Assembly: GCF_021272205.1 (NCBI RefSeq)
Contig: NZ_JAJSDX010000003.1
Span: forward strand, 310,001-374,000
Length of the DNA stretch: 64,000 bases
Origin: Pantoea sp. Mb-10
GTDB taxonomy: Bacteria > Pseudomonadota > Gammaproteobacteria > Enterobacterales > Enterobacteriaceae
Direction: 5' to 3'
Below, piece by piece: positions 17,661 through 26,906 of this stretch. Numbering within the stretch: position 1 is the first letter of the stretch; the number at the start of each line of letters is the position of its first letter. The position numbers and the translations under genes are program-made. The notes beneath the pieces were generated by a model, which was not told where the DNA came from, did no database searches, and saw only the letters and a program-made list of their open reading frames with translations.

Positions 17661-19091
17661 ATGAATTCAACGCGTGAAACCGACAGATTACATGGAACCT
17701 TTGTGCCGAACTTCGCTGAAACCGTGCCATCCACCGCGGATATACCGGACATCGCGGACGATCGAACCACGCTCGACGCCGCGCAGCCCCAGCCGGCAAG
17801 CGCGCCCCCAACCATCCGCTATGCGCTGGATGATGTCGGCACCGTCAAGGGGGAACTGGACAGCGGCAGCACAACCGACGACTTCTCACCGACGCTAGTA
17901 GGGCGCGCCGAACCCAACAGTATCGTTTACTTATTCGCGCAAAATAAATACGGTGGCATCGGGTTCAAGGGCAGCGTCAAAACCGATAGCGACGGTAACT
18001 GGGTTATTCAATCACGCGAAATGATAAGCGGTGACGGGCTCTACAGTTTTCACGCCAGCTACACCAACAGCAAACAGGATTACCGTCCTGACTTTGTCCT
18101 CAACATGTTGGCGCAGACCGATCCGGTACCGCAGATCGCGTTTGCTCACGACAACAGCGGCGACATGACGGGAAAAATTTATCAATACGGCACCACCGAT
18201 GATAAAACCCCGACGCTGGAAGGGCGCGGCGCCCCCGGCAGCGTCGTGGAAGTGCAGGCGCAATCGAGCTGCGGTGAATGGTGCACCTTGGGCAGCGTGA
18301 CGGTGGATGCACAGGGCAACTGGCAATTTCAGGTCACGGAACGCGATCGTTATGGCGAGTGGACGTTTCGCGCCCGCGGCTATCATCACGGCCAGGCCAG
18401 CAGCTGGAGCGAGAGCTTTACGCTGATTGTGATTCCCGAAAAGCCTCAGCCGCCAACCGTCGATTATCTGCTTGACGATCAGGGCTGCGTACCGGAAGTG
18501 GTGCTTGATGAGGGGGCAACCGATGACCCAACGCCCGTACTGAATGGCACAGGCGTGGCCGGCCAGGTCATTGAGGTGCAGTACCTTTTGCAGGCGTTGG
18601 GTTCAGTCGCGACGTGGCAAACCGGCAGCACCGTGGTCGGCGAAGATGGCACATGGCAGTTCATGTTCCCCACGCTCTACCAGCAAGGCTGTTGGGTTTG
18701 TCAGGCGCGCGCCTCGACCGGTGAGCTAAAAAGCGCGTGGACGGAACCGTTTTCGTTTACCTTGACGCCTCCCGCACACACCGCGCAGGACACAGCGCCG
18801 GAGGAAAAAAACGCTGCAGTCCCGGAGACGATAGATATCAATACTTTACTGGCGCATGCAGAGGCGGAAGGCGATCCCGAGCTGATGGCGGAATTGCATG
18901 CCCTGCTGTCAGACCTTGAAAACGCATTGAGGACGCCCTCAACGCAAAACTATGTGATGCGAGACGGCGAGCAGATGGCCTGGTCGGATAGCGCAGGCGT
19001 GTTTACCTTGAGCGAACTGGGCTGGCATAACGTTCCATTAGGCGAGCAGGAGTTGATGGTGCCTTATCTGGCGCGGAACGAATGGGTTTAA
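17661..19091 (+). CDS. protein with three bacterial Ig-like domains, adhesin-like
   Basis: A 476-residue acidic protein. After an unstructured N-terminus (1-50) come three Ig-like (BIg) repeats of about 100 residues, each with the pattern D-D-x-G...TDD-x-(S/T)-PTL-x-G-x-(A/G)-xPG/NS-V and GNW...; then a helical tail (about 366-476) containing DINTLL and SELGWHNVPLGEQELMVPYL. No signal peptide, membrane anchor or RTX calcium repeats are visible. Similar repeats build the proteins at 32659-39001. GGAG seven bases upstream supports the ATG. Type I secretion or cytosolic retention are both possible; the export route is unknown. Confidence 0.8.
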   Translation: MNSTRETDRLHGTFVPNFAETVPSTADIPDIADDRTTLDAAQPQPASAPPTIRYALDDVGTVKGELDSGSTTDDFSPTLVGRAEPNSIVYLFAQNKYGGIGFKGSVKTDSDGNWVIQSREMISGDGLYSFHASYTNSKQDYRPDFVLNMLAQTDPVPQIAFAHDNSGDMTGKIYQYGTTDDKTPTLEGRGAPGSVVEVQAQSSCGEWCTLGSVTVDAQGNWQFQVTERDRYGEWTFRARGYHHGQASSWSESFTLIVIPEKPQPPTVDYLLDDQGCVPEVVLDEGATDDPTPVLNGTGVAGQVIEVQYLLQALGSVATWQTGSTVVGEDGTWQFMFPTLYQQGCWVCQARASTGELKSAWTEPFSFTLTPPAHTAQDTAPEEKNAAVPETIDINTLLAHAEAEGDPELMAELHALLSDLENALRTPSTQNYVMRDGEQMAWSDSAGVFTLSELGWHNVPLGEQELMVPYLARNEWV

Positions 19092-19106
19092 CGGCTTCAC
19101 GCCAAT

Positions 19107-19132
19107 AAAAAAGCGGCCGCAGGCCGCTTTTT
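19107..19132. terminator. bidirectional intrinsic terminator
   Basis: GCGGCC-GCA-GGCCGC stem-loop flanked by six A on the left and five T on the right. It lies between the convergent Ig-protein gene and exbD, and should end transcripts from both sides. Confidence 0.9.
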
Positions 19133-19148
19133 CGCACCGGTGCCAGGC

Positions 19149-19571
19149 TTACTTTTTCGCGCTTTCCATGCCCATCAGGCCTATTTTCAGGTATCCCGCC
19201 GCGCGCAGCTGATCCATGACGCTCATCAAGGTTTCATAGTCCACTGACTTGTCGGCCTGGAAGAAGATGGTGGTCTCTTTGTTCCCGGCCGTTTGCGCGG
19301 TCAGGGCATCGACCAGCGTCGCTTTGCTCACCGCGTTATTGCCGATGAAGATTTGCTTGTCCTGTTTGATAGAGAGATACACCGGCTTATCGGGACGCGG
19401 CTGCGGCGCGCTGGTGGAAGCAGGCAGGTTAACCCGCACGTTGACCGTCGCCAGCGGTGCCGCAACCATAAAGATGATCAACAGTACCAGCATGACATCA
19501 ATAAACGGCGTGACGTTGATTTCATGCATTTCGCCATCGCCGATGGCGTCATCGTTTAAGCGCATCGCCAT
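19149..19571 (-). CDS. exbD: TonB-system energy-transducing protein ExbD
   Basis: A 140-residue ExbD (E. coli 141). N-terminal cytoplasmic tail, one membrane helix containing the proton-path aspartate in NVTPFIDVMLVLLIIFMV, and a periplasmic domain. With ExbB it harvests proton motive force for TonB-dependent uptake of siderophores and cobalamin. It lies five bases downstream of exbB in the usual exbB-exbD order. tonB is not in the window. Confidence 0.95.
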   Translation of the reverse strand: MAMRLNDDAIGDGEMHEINVTPFIDVMLVLLIIFMVAAPLATVNVRVNLPASTSAPQPRPDKPVYLSIKQDKQIFIGNNAVSKATLVDALTAQTAGNKETTIFFQADKSVDYETLMSVMDQLRAAGYLKIGLMGMESAKK

Positions 19572-19576
19572 CGTAC

Positions 19577-20320
19577 TTACCCTACACGCAGCTTTTGTGC
19601 AGTCGCGCGGTTACCGCCTTTGACCGCTTCAATGGTGCCAAGATCGAGATCGCGGCTCTGCAGCAGCATGATCTGCGCGGCCACATCGCCCAGCGAGGCT
19701 TTGTAGCTGGCAATCATGCGCGCAAAAACGTTGTAAATCACAACCGCGGGGATCGCCGCGACCAAGCCAATCGCCGTCGCTAACAGGGCTTCTGCGATCC
19801 CTGGCGCCACGACGGCAAGATTCGTGGTCTGGGTTTGGGCAATGCCAATAAAGCTGTTCATAATGCCCCACACGGTGCCAAACAACCCGATAAAGGGTGC
19901 GACAGAGCCGATGGTGGCGAGGAAGCCATTACCGCGCCCCGCGTGGCGGCTAAAGGCGCCTACGCGACGCTCAAGGCGAAAGCTGGTACGCGCTTTGATG
20001 CCCTCGATATCTTCGCTGCCCGCAGACAAGATCAGCTCATTTTGTGCATCGTTGAGCAGCACCGTGCTGGCGCTGTGGCGACGGAAGCCTTCTGCGGCAC
20101 GGTAGGCATCATCAAGGGATCGGGCTTCGCTCAAATCCTGCTGTTCGCGTTTAAGGCGGCGTTTCGCCGCGCTGAGTTCAGCATACTTGCCAAAGAAAAT
20201 GGCCCAGGTCACTACCGACGCCAACAACAGGCCGATCATCACTACCTTTACCACGATATCCGCATGCTGATACATGCCCCAGACGGAGAGATCCGTCTGC
20301 ATCAAATCACTGGCTACCAC
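19577..20320 (-). CDS. exbB: TonB-system proton channel protein ExbB
   Basis: A 247-residue ExbB (E. coli 244) with three membrane helices, SFRLERRVGAFSRHAGRGNGFLATIG-type loop and GLFGTVWGIMNSFIGI. The GTG at 20320 was chosen: GGAG lies seven bases upstream and the next residues lead directly into MQTDLSVWGMYQHADIV, as in E. coli. A longer frame starting at 20425 is unlikely. Two Fur-box-like sequences lie between it and the divergent metC, consistent with iron repression. Confidence 0.95.
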   Translation of the reverse strand: MVASDLMQTDLSVWGMYQHADIVVKVVMIGLLLASVVTWAIFFGKYAELSAAKRRLKREQQDLSEARSLDDAYRAAEGFRRHSASTVLLNDAQNELILSAGSEDIEGIKARTSFRLERRVGAFSRHAGRGNGFLATIGSVAPFIGLFGTVWGIMNSFIGIAQTQTTNLAVVAPGIAEALLATAIGLVAAIPAVVIYNVFARMIASYKASLGDVAAQIMLLQSRDLDLGTIEAVKGGNRATAQKLRVG

Positions 20321-20388
20321 GCTGCGTCTCCAACTTCTGTTGCACAGTTCACGATCGAAGCCACGATCATAGCAAACAACCCGCGCGA

Positions 20389-20410
20389 AGTGATAGTCGT
20401 TCTCATTACT
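20389..20410. promoter_or_regulatory. candidate Fur box upstream of exbB
   Basis: On the minus strand AATGAGAACGACTATC (20392-20407) matches 12 of 16 positions of the corresponding part of the Fur consensus (AATGATAATCATTATC). It is about 70 bases upstream of the exbB start. Fur repression of exbBD is established in enterics. Confidence 0.5.
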
Positions 20411-20497
20411 ATTTACAAACGCCACCGTCGCGTTCTCGGCGGCTTTTGCGTCTGATGAGGATCATCGCGGTGCCGGCGCGGTAAACCCTCGACTCAC

Positions 20498-20516
20498 TCT
20501 GATAATCATGATTCAA
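20498..20516. promoter_or_regulatory. second candidate Fur box, metC-proximal
   Basis: CTGATAATCATGATTCAAA contains TGATAATCATGATTCA, close to the 7-1-7 Fur consensus TGATAAT-N-ATTATCA. It lies 65 bases before metC and about 180 before exbB. Confidence 0.45.
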
Positions 20517-20580
20517 AGGCCACCCGCGCGGGCAATTCGTGGTAACGTGAAGCCTTTGCGGTAAGCGTCAGGAAAGGCCG

Positions 20581-21771
20581 ATGGCAACCAACAAAATCGA
20601 TACCACGCTGGTGAGCGCGGGACGCAGTAAACGTTATACCCAAGGCGCCGTAAACAGCGTGATCCAGCGCGCGTCGTCACTGGTTTTTGACACGGTAGCG
20701 GACAAAAAGCGCGCCACCGCTGGACGCGCCAGCGGCGAACTGTTTTATGGCCGACGCGGCACCCTCACGCACTTTGCGCTGCAGGACGCGATGACCGAGC
20801 TGGAGGGCGGTGCCGGCTGCGCGCTTTTTCCTTGCGGCGCGGCGGCGGTCGCCAATGCCATTCTGGCCTTTGTGGCCGCAGGCGATCATATTTTGGTCAG
20901 CGGCGCGGTGTATGAGCCGACGCAGGATTTCTGCACCAAAATCCTCAGTAAGATGCATGTCGCCACCACCTTTTTTGATCATCAAATCGGCGCCGAGATC
21001 GCCGAACTGATTCAGCCCAATACCCGCGTCGTGTTTTTGGAGTCGCCCGCCTCGATTACCATGGAAGTGCAGGACATTCCGGCGATCGTCGCTGCGGTGC
21101 GCGCCAAGGCGCCCGAGGCGGTGATCATGATTGACAATACGTGGGCGGCGGGCGTGCTGTTTAATGCGCTGGCGCACGACATTGATATTTCCATTCAGGC
21201 GGCGACCAAATACATCATTGGCCACAGCGATGGCATGATTGGCACGGCGGTCGCCAACGCGCGCTGCTGGCCGCAGCTGCGTGAAAACGCCTATCTCATG
21301 GGACAGATGGTGGATGCCGATACGGCCTACATGGCCAGCCGCGGCCTGCGCACGCTGAGCACGCGACTGCGGCAGCATGAAGAGAGCGCATTGCAGGTGG
21401 CAGAGTGGCTGGCGACGCGCCCTGAAGTGGCGCGCGTTAACCATCCAGCGCTGGCCCAGTCGCCCGGCCATGCGTTCTGGAAGCGCGACTTTCGCGGCAG
21501 CAGCGGCCTGTTCTCGTTTATTTTGCAGGAAAAGCTGGGCCGCGAGCAGTTGGCGCACTATCTTGATGGCTTTGAACACTTCAGCATGGCCTACTCGTGG
21601 GGCGGCTATGAATCGCTGATTCTGGCCAACCAGCCCGAAGAGCTGGCGGCGATTCGCCCGGCGGGCGGCGTGGATTTCAGCGGGACGCTGGTGCGTCTGC
21701 ACATCGGGTTGGAGCACGTGGATGACCTGCTGGCGGATTTAAAAGCGGGCTTTGCACGCCTGCGAAGTTAA
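20581..21771 (+). CDS. metC: cystathionine beta-lyase MetC
   Basis: A 396-residue Cys/Met-metabolism PLP enzyme (E. coli MetC 395). The PLP lysine lies in [26 protein letters not shown] and SWGGYESL are typical of MetC. It cleaves cystathionine to homocysteine, pyruvate and ammonia in methionine synthesis. It is divergent from exbB as in E. coli. No repeated MetJ box (AGACGTCT) was seen just upstream, so regulation is unclear. Confidence 0.95.
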   Translation: MATNKIDTTLVSAGRSKRYTQGAVNSVIQRASSLVFDTVADKKRATAGRASGELFYGRRGTLTHFALQDAMTELEGGAGCALFPCGAAAVANAILAFVAAGDHILVSGAVYEPTQDFCTKILSKMHVATTFFDHQIGAEIAELIQPNTRVVFLESPASITMEVQDIPAIVAAVRAKAPEAVIMIDNTWAAGVLFNALAHDIDISIQAATKYIIGHSDGMIGTAVANARCWPQLRENAYLMGQMVDADTAYMASRGLRTLSTRLRQHEESALQVAEWLATRPEVARVNHPALAQSPGHAFWKRDFRGSSGLFSFILQEKLGREQLAHYLDGFEHFSMAYSWGGYESLILANQPEELAAIRPAGGVDFSGTLVRLHIGLEHVDDLLADLKAGFARLRS

Positions 21772-21868
21772 ACAAAACATAAACCTGCTGCGGGCAGAGG
21801 GCGGAGGTCGCGCCATGTGCCGCTGCAGCGCGTTAAAATAGACTCCTTGTGACTCGATGAGATAGCCG

Positions 21869-22531
21869 ATGGGTGTTTTACATGAGATTGTCAGCGCGCT
21901 TTGGCATCAGGATTTTGCCGCGCTCGCTAATCCGGATGTAGTGTGGATCGTTTACGGCGTGATGTTCCTGACGCTGTTTCTGGAAAACGGCTTGCTGCCT
22001 GCGTCGTTTCTGCCCGGTGACAGCCTGCTGCTGCTGGCCGGTGCCATGGTCGCTAAAGGGGTTATGGATTTCGTGCCGACGATGGTGATATTGACCACGG
22101 CGGCCAGCCTTGGCTGCTGGTTGAGCTACCTGCAGGGGCGCTGGCTGGGCAACACCAAAATGGTGCGAAGCTGGCTGATGCACCTGCCCGCGCAGTATCA
22201 TCAGCGCGCGTGGCATTTGTTCAATCGTCACGGCTTGATGGCGCTGCTGGTGGGCCGTTTTCTTGCCTTTGTACGCACCCTGCTGCCCACCATGGCGGGC
22301 ATTTCCGGTTTGCAAAATGGTCGTTTCCAGCTGTTTAACTGGCTGAGCGGTCTGCTGTGGGTGGGCATTGTGGTGGCGATGGGCTACGGCATAAGCCAGG
22401 TGCCTTTTATCAAACGTCACGAAGATCAGGTGATGGCGATCTTGATGGTGCTGCCGATGGTGCTGCTGTTTGTCGGACTCACGGGCAGTATTGTGGTGAT
22501 TTGGAAAAAGCGGCGGCAGAAAACCTCGTAA
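21869..22531 (+). CDS. yghB: DedA-family inner membrane protein YghB
   Basis: A 220-residue DedA-family protein (E. coli YghB 219) with the conserved [18 protein letters not shown] and [19 protein letters not shown] stretches and several membrane segments. Members act in undecaprenyl-phosphate/lipid flipping and support cell division and envelope stability. Its place between metC and yqhC is the conserved enteric order. Confidence 0.93.
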   Translation: MGVLHEIVSALWHQDFAALANPDVVWIVYGVMFLTLFLENGLLPASFLPGDSLLLLAGAMVAKGVMDFVPTMVILTTAASLGCWLSYLQGRWLGNTKMVRSWLMHLPAQYHQRAWHLFNRHGLMALLVGRFLAFVRTLLPTMAGISGLQNGRFQLFNWLSGLLWVGIVVAMGYGISQVPFIKRHEDQVMAILMVLPMVLLFVGLTGSIVVIWKKRRQKTS

Positions 22532-22561
22532 GCACGGGGCGCGCCAGCCGCGCCCGGCACG

Positions 22562-23476
22562 TTAGGCGGCATCAGACGGCTGCGCAGGCAGCGTCAGACG
22601 CGCGCGACTCACCTCCTCGCCCGGCGTCACGCCGAAGTAGCGCTTAAACTCCCGCGAAAATTGAGACGGGCTTTCATAGCCCACGCGAACAGCCGCCACG
22701 CTGGCTTTTAAACCGTCCTGCAGCATCAATAACCGCGCCTGATGCAGGCGATAGCGCTTAAGGTACTGCAGCGGCGAGGTCTGCGTCACCGCTTTGAAGT
22801 TATGGTGGAAGGCGGAGATGCTCATGTTCACTTCGGCGGCCAGCGTCTCGACGCTCAGGCTGTCGGCATAGTGTTTTTCAATGCGGCGCAGCGCACGCGC
22901 GATTTGGCTAAATTGCGTCTGGCGATTCACCAGCGCCAGTAGCGCCCCCCCTATCGGACCGGTCAGGACGTAGTAAACGATCTCGCGGACCAACTGTGGC
23001 CCCAGGACACGCGCATCGCGCGGATGACCCATCACGTCCAGTAGCCGCTCGGCGGCGCACAGCATCTCTTCGCTCAGGAAGGCCGAATGAATGCCACCGG
23101 TTTGCCGCGGGGGCTGAAACTGCTCGTCGTCGCCGATCTCCAGCAGCAGATCCTGCAGATTGGCGATATCCACGTTAAGGAACATACCGGCCAGCGGTGC
23201 GTCCGGCGTGGCTTCGGTTTCACACTCCACCGGCAGTGGCACGGTGAGCATCAGATACTTTGTGGCGTCGTAATAAAACTGGGTGCTGCCAAGGTAGCCG
23301 GTTTTACGCCCCTGAAACAGAATCACGATCCCCGGCTGATACATCATCGGGGTGCGTGGCAGCGGTTCACAGGCATAAATCAGCCTGACATTGGGCACCG
23401 GACTAAGGGTGCGACCAGCCTGCATCAGCGTGATGACTCGCTGCGCCAGGTGGCGACAAAGGGCATCATGAGACAT
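22562..23476 (-). CDS. yqhC: AraC-family regulator YqhC
   Basis: A 304-residue protein with an N-terminal AraC-type cupin domain ([20 protein letters not shown]) and a C-terminal double helix-turn-helix ([35 protein letters not shown]). YqhC senses reactive aldehydes and activates yqhD-dkgA in E. coli. The ATG at 23476 has GGAG seven bases upstream; a longer frame to 23593 crosses a tandem repeat and was rejected. Here the divergent target is dkgA directly; yqhD is absent. Confidence 0.92.
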   Translation of the reverse strand: MSHDALCRHLAQRVITLMQAGRTLSPVPNVRLIYACEPLPRTPMMYQPGIVILFQGRKTGYLGSTQFYYDATKYLMLTVPLPVECETEATPDAPLAGMFLNVDIANLQDLLLEIGDDEQFQPPRQTGGIHSAFLSEEMLCAAERLLDVMGHPRDARVLGPQLVREIVYYVLTGPIGGALLALVNRQTQFSQIARALRRIEKHYADSLSVETLAAEVNMSISAFHHNFKAVTQTSPLQYLKRYRLHQARLLMLQDGLKASVAAVRVGYESPSQFSREFKRYFGVTPGEEVSRARLTLPAQPSDAA

Positions 23477-23554
23477 TGTGCGCTCCGGCAAAAAAAAAGC
23501 AGTGTGCCGCAACCTCGCGTATTGTGCCAGCGGTCTGGCACCGCTGACGCGCAC

Positions 23555-23594
23555 CACGCTCGCTTTGCCACGGCAGCACGCTCGCTTTGCCACG
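23555..23594. repeat. two-copy tandem repeat, 22-bp period
   Basis: The 18-base sequence CACGCTCGCTTTGCCACG occurs at 23555-23572 and 23577-23594. It lies in the yqhC-dkgA control region and could be a slippage product or paired operator halves. Confidence 0.85.
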
Positions 23595-23697
23595 AAAGAT
23601 GCGCGCGTATCGCACAGCGATCCGCGTATCGGGTTTGTTGACTAGACTTACTTCCATTCTTTCTACGGTAAGTCACTGTGATCAGTAAGGAGCAACC

Positions 23698-24525
23698 ATG
23701 GCAGAGCAACCCATTATCAAACTCCGCGACGGCAATATGATGCCGCAGCTTGGCCTTGGCGTATGGCAGGCCAGCATCGAGGAAGCACGCCACGCCATCC
23801 TGGAGGCGTTAAACGTTGGTTATCGTTCGATTGATACCGCCGCCGTTTATAAAAACGAAGAAGCGGTGGGTCAGGCATTACAGGAAACCGATGTCCCGCG
23901 CGATGACATTTTCATCACCACCAAGCTATGGAATGACGCGCAGCAAAATGCGCAGCAGGCGCTGGAAACCAGCCTGAAAAAACTGCAGTTGGAGCGCGTG
24001 GATCTCTATCTGATGCACTGGCCGTGTCCGGAAAAAGATCAGTACGTGGACGCCTGGAAACAGATGATTGCGCTGCAGCAGCAGGGCTTAATCAAGAGCA
24101 TCGGCGTGTGTAATTTCCATGAATCGCACCTCAAACGCTTGATCGACGAGACCGGCGTGACCCCGGTGGTGAACCAGATTGAGCTGCATCCGATGTTACA
24201 GCAGCGCACGCTGCACGCGTGGAATGCTCTGCATCAGATCCAGACCGAGTCGTGGAGTCCGTTGGCACAAGGCGGCGACGGGGTATTCGATCAGGAGATT
24301 ATTCGTCATCTGGCGAAGAAGTACGGCAAGACGCCGGCACAGATTGTGATTCGCTGGCACCTCGACAGCGGGCTGGTGGTCATTCCTAAATCGGTGACGC
24401 CAGCCCGTATTCACGAGAACTTCCAGGTGTTCGATTTCCGTCTGGATAAATCGGAAATCAGCGAGATCGCCAAACTCGATAGCGGTAACCGTCTGGGGCC
24501 CGATCCGGAAACCTTTAACGGTTAA
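23698..24525 (+). CDS. dkgA: aldo-keto reductase DkgA (2,5-diketo-D-gluconate/methylglyoxal reductase)
   Basis: A 275-residue aldo-keto reductase (E. coli DkgA, formerly YqhE, 275). The catalytic tetrad is visible: Asp in DTAAVY, Tyr of AVYKNEE, Lys in TTKLW and His in LMHWP. The NADPH-binding stretch IPKSVTPARIHEN is present. It reduces 2,5-diketo-D-gluconate and methylglyoxal with NADPH. AAGGAG lies upstream of the ATG. It is divergent from yqhC, presumably its activator. Confidence 0.95.
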   Translation: MAEQPIIKLRDGNMMPQLGLGVWQASIEEARHAILEALNVGYRSIDTAAVYKNEEAVGQALQETDVPRDDIFITTKLWNDAQQNAQQALETSLKKLQLERVDLYLMHWPCPEKDQYVDAWKQMIALQQQGLIKSIGVCNFHESHLKRLIDETGVTPVVNQIELHPMLQQRTLHAWNALHQIQTESWSPLAQGGDGVFDQEIIRHLAKKYGKTPAQIVIRWHLDSGLVVIPKSVTPARIHENFQVFDFRLDKSEISEIAKLDSGNRLGPDPETFNG

Positions 24526-24539
24526 AGATGGGCCATCCA

Positions 24540-24566
24540 CTGCGGCTCGCCTCAAGGGGGCCGCAG
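24540..24566. terminator. hairpin between convergent dkgA and ftsP
   Basis: CTGCGGC at 24540-24546 pairs with GCCGCAG at 24560-24566. It is in the right place for a shared terminator but has no T run on either strand. Confidence 0.35.
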
Positions 24567-24571
24567 CGGTA

Positions 24572-26002
24572 TCACGCCTGCGGCGTCACCAGCAGTTGGC
24601 CTGCGGTGCCACGGTCCGCAAGCTCCAGCGTCTGGCTGTAATACATAAAGGGGAAGTGTTCCGACGAACTTTGCGGGAAGCTCACCAGCAGCTCCACGTC
24701 ACCATCCACCCATACCGTATCTTTCCAGCCGCGATCCTCGCCCATGGACGACGCGCCGTTGACGCTTTTTACCAGGAACATCACGCCCTGAATATGCAGC
24801 GACTGCGGACGGTCGGCGTGGATGATCCAGCGTTCGAAGGTGCCCTGCTGAGCCGTGGTATCGATACGGCTCATGTCCCACAGCGCACCGTTAATGCCCG
24901 GCATGCTGTCACCGATGCGAAATTCCCGCGTGCGCACCGCCGCGCCATCCAGGATCTGATCGGCCAGCAGGCGCATCGGGAGATTGTCCGTCACCAGCGG
25001 CAGCAGACCGGTTGGGCGCAGACTCAGCACCAGCGTGTTGGTGAGAATCGACGAGGGTTCAAACAGGCCGCGCAGGCGATCCATCAGCCCGGCAGCGGCA
25101 CCTGCGGTGATCGAAACCTCGTCGCCCTGCGACATATCCACCAGCACTTCCCGTCGTTCGCCGGGTGCCAGCGACAGCGTTTGTACCGCAACCGGCGCCG
25201 GCAAAAAACCTTGATCGCTGGCAATGACGGTGAACGGACGGTTATCGGAAATGTTCAGCTCAATACGGCGCGCATTTGACGCGTTAAGCAAACGCAAGCG
25301 GACCCAGCCGCGCGATACCTCAACGTAGGGATTTTGCACGCCGTTGACCAACAGCGTATCGCCCAGGAAACCGCCGTCCGCCGGCGGGTTGTAAACCGGG
25401 GTGGCAAAATTATCCAGCCGCTTGTCCTGAATGATCAGCGGGAAGTCATCAACGCCGTAATGCTTGGGCAGCGGCAGAGCTTTGCTGACCTCATCTTCGA
25501 TAAGCCACATGCCCGCCAGGCCATTATAGACGTGCGGCGCCATGCGGTTCGGCGTATTCGCGTGATACCACAGCGTGGCGGCGCTCTGGCGTACCGGCAG
25601 CACCGGTGCCCAATCCACCCCAGCGGACATCATGCGCGGTGCACCGCCCATTAAGGCACCTGGCACCTGCAGGCCGCTGACGGTCATCGAGACCGGCTCG
25701 TTCAGGCGATTGCTGTAAATCAGCTTGACGTCATCACCGCTGTAAACCCGCACCGTGGGCCCCAGATAGAGGCCGTTGAGGCCCCACACCGGCACTTTAT
25801 TGCTGTCGCCGCTGAACGACCAATGGCTGCGCTGCAGCGTCAGAAACAGCGGCTGCCCGCGACGGGACTCAATCAGCGGTGGCACCGGCAGCGGTACATC
25901 GCCCTGCGGCGCGGCTGCGGCGCGGGCGGTTATGGGCAAAGCACCGGTAGCCAGTGCAATACCGGCGGAGAGCTGAATAAACTGACGTCTGCTGCAAGAC
26001 AT
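24572..26002 (-). CDS. ftsP: cell division protein FtsP (SufI), Tat-exported
   Basis: A 476-residue multicopper-oxidase-like protein (E. coli 470) with a Tat signal peptide (SRRQFIQLSAG then AITARA-type site). Family members of this group have the three cupredoxin domains but do not bind copper; FtsP stabilises the divisome under stress. It is the third gene after parC and plsC on the same strand, the conserved enteric order. Confidence 0.94.
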   Translation of the reverse strand: MSCSRRQFIQLSAGIALATGALPITARAAAAPQGDVPLPVPPLIESRRGQPLFLTLQRSHWSFSGDSNKVPVWGLNGLYLGPTVRVYSGDDVKLIYSNRLNEPVSMTVSGLQVPGALMGGAPRMMSAGVDWAPVLPVRQSAATLWYHANTPNRMAPHVYNGLAGMWLIEDEVSKALPLPKHYGVDDFPLIIQDKRLDNFATPVYNPPADGGFLGDTLLVNGVQNPYVEVSRGWVRLRLLNASNARRIELNISDNRPFTVIASDQGFLPAPVAVQTLSLAPGERREVLVDMSQGDEVSITAGAAAGLMDRLRGLFEPSSILTNTLVLSLRPTGLLPLVTDNLPMRLLADQILDGAAVRTREFRIGDSMPGINGALWDMSRIDTTAQQGTFERWIIHADRPQSLHIQGVMFLVKSVNGASSMGEDRGWKDTVWVDGDVELLVSFPQSSSEHFPFMYYSQTLELADRGTAGQLLVTPQA

Positions 26003-26131
26003 AAAACTTCAGACCTTTTGCGCGGGGCGTGAACACGCCCTGTCCATGTTGTTCTTATCAAGAAAGTGCTGTGCGTGCCCGTCCGGGCCGGGATGAACGG
26101 GGCGGAGTGCCCGGCCCCCTCGTTAAGTCCG

Positions 26132-26869
26132 TCAGATTTTACCGTTTTTTTCGCGTTCGGCGACTTCGGCGTTCAACTCTTCCAGCTTAGCAGACATTAT
26201 TTCACGGCAGTGGGTCGCCAGCTTGCGCACCGACGCCGTTTCAAACTGTGAGGTATCCACCGGCGGCAGCATTTCTACAATCACTAAGCCATTTTTCCAG
26301 CGGTTGAGTTTGATTTTATCGTGGGTGTTGGAGACCACGATCGGGATAATCGGTACGCCCGCCGCCACCGCAGCGTGAAAGGCACCGGTCTTAAACGGCA
26401 GCAAGCCTCGTCCGCGGCTGCGCGTGCCTTCCGGAAACATCCAGAAGGAGATGCGCTTTTTATTGAACTGCGCCACCAGCTCACCGATGGTGCCGTGCGC
26501 CTTGGCCCGATTATCGCGATCAATAAGCAGATTGCCGGTCAGCCAGTACAGTTGGCCAAAGAACGGGATCCACAGCAGACTTTTTTTACCCACCGTCACG
26601 GTGGTGGGCTGCACGATGTTGGCCGCGGTGATCATGTCGTAGTTGTTTTGGTGGTTGGCAATATAAATGGCGTTGCCGTAGTGCGCCGCCTCAGGGGGCT
26701 TACGCAGCTCCACCTTGACGCCAAACACCGTGGAGAGGCGTCCAAAAAGATGGCCAAAGGTAGCCACATGGCGCGGATTTCGCGGCGAGAACAGGCACCA
26801 AATCGAGCCAAAAATGCAGACCAGTATCGAATAAATAACAACGATAATTGACCGTAAAATTAATAACAT
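26132..26869 (-). CDS. plsC: 1-acyl-sn-glycerol-3-phosphate acyltransferase PlsC
   Basis: A 245-residue PlsC, the same length as in E. coli. The acyltransferase motifs NHQNNYD (HX4D) and FPEGTRSRGRGL are intact, with an N-terminal membrane segment. It converts lysophosphatidate to phosphatidate at the inner membrane. The ATG at 26869 has GAGG upstream; a longer frame to 26929 would overlap parC. It lies 37 bases after the parC stop. Confidence 0.95.
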   Translation of the reverse strand: MLLILRSIIVVIYSILVCIFGSIWCLFSPRNPRHVATFGHLFGRLSTVFGVKVELRKPPEAAHYGNAIYIANHQNNYDMITAANIVQPTTVTVGKKSLLWIPFFGQLYWLTGNLLIDRDNRAKAHGTIGELVAQFNKKRISFWMFPEGTRSRGRGLLPFKTGAFHAAVAAGVPIIPIVVSNTHDKIKLNRWKNGLVIVEMLPPVDTSQFETASVRKLATHCREIMSAKLEELNAEVAEREKNGKI

Positions 26870-26906
26870 AGTTTCCTCAAACAGGGCTCTTTTGCTCAGG
26901 CGAAGA

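Noticed and set aside
22537-22555. Hairpin GGGCGCG-CCAGC-CGCGCCC as a terminator between yghB and yqhC
   Set aside because: Stem is good but there is no T run on either strand; it may simply reflect GC-rich sequence.
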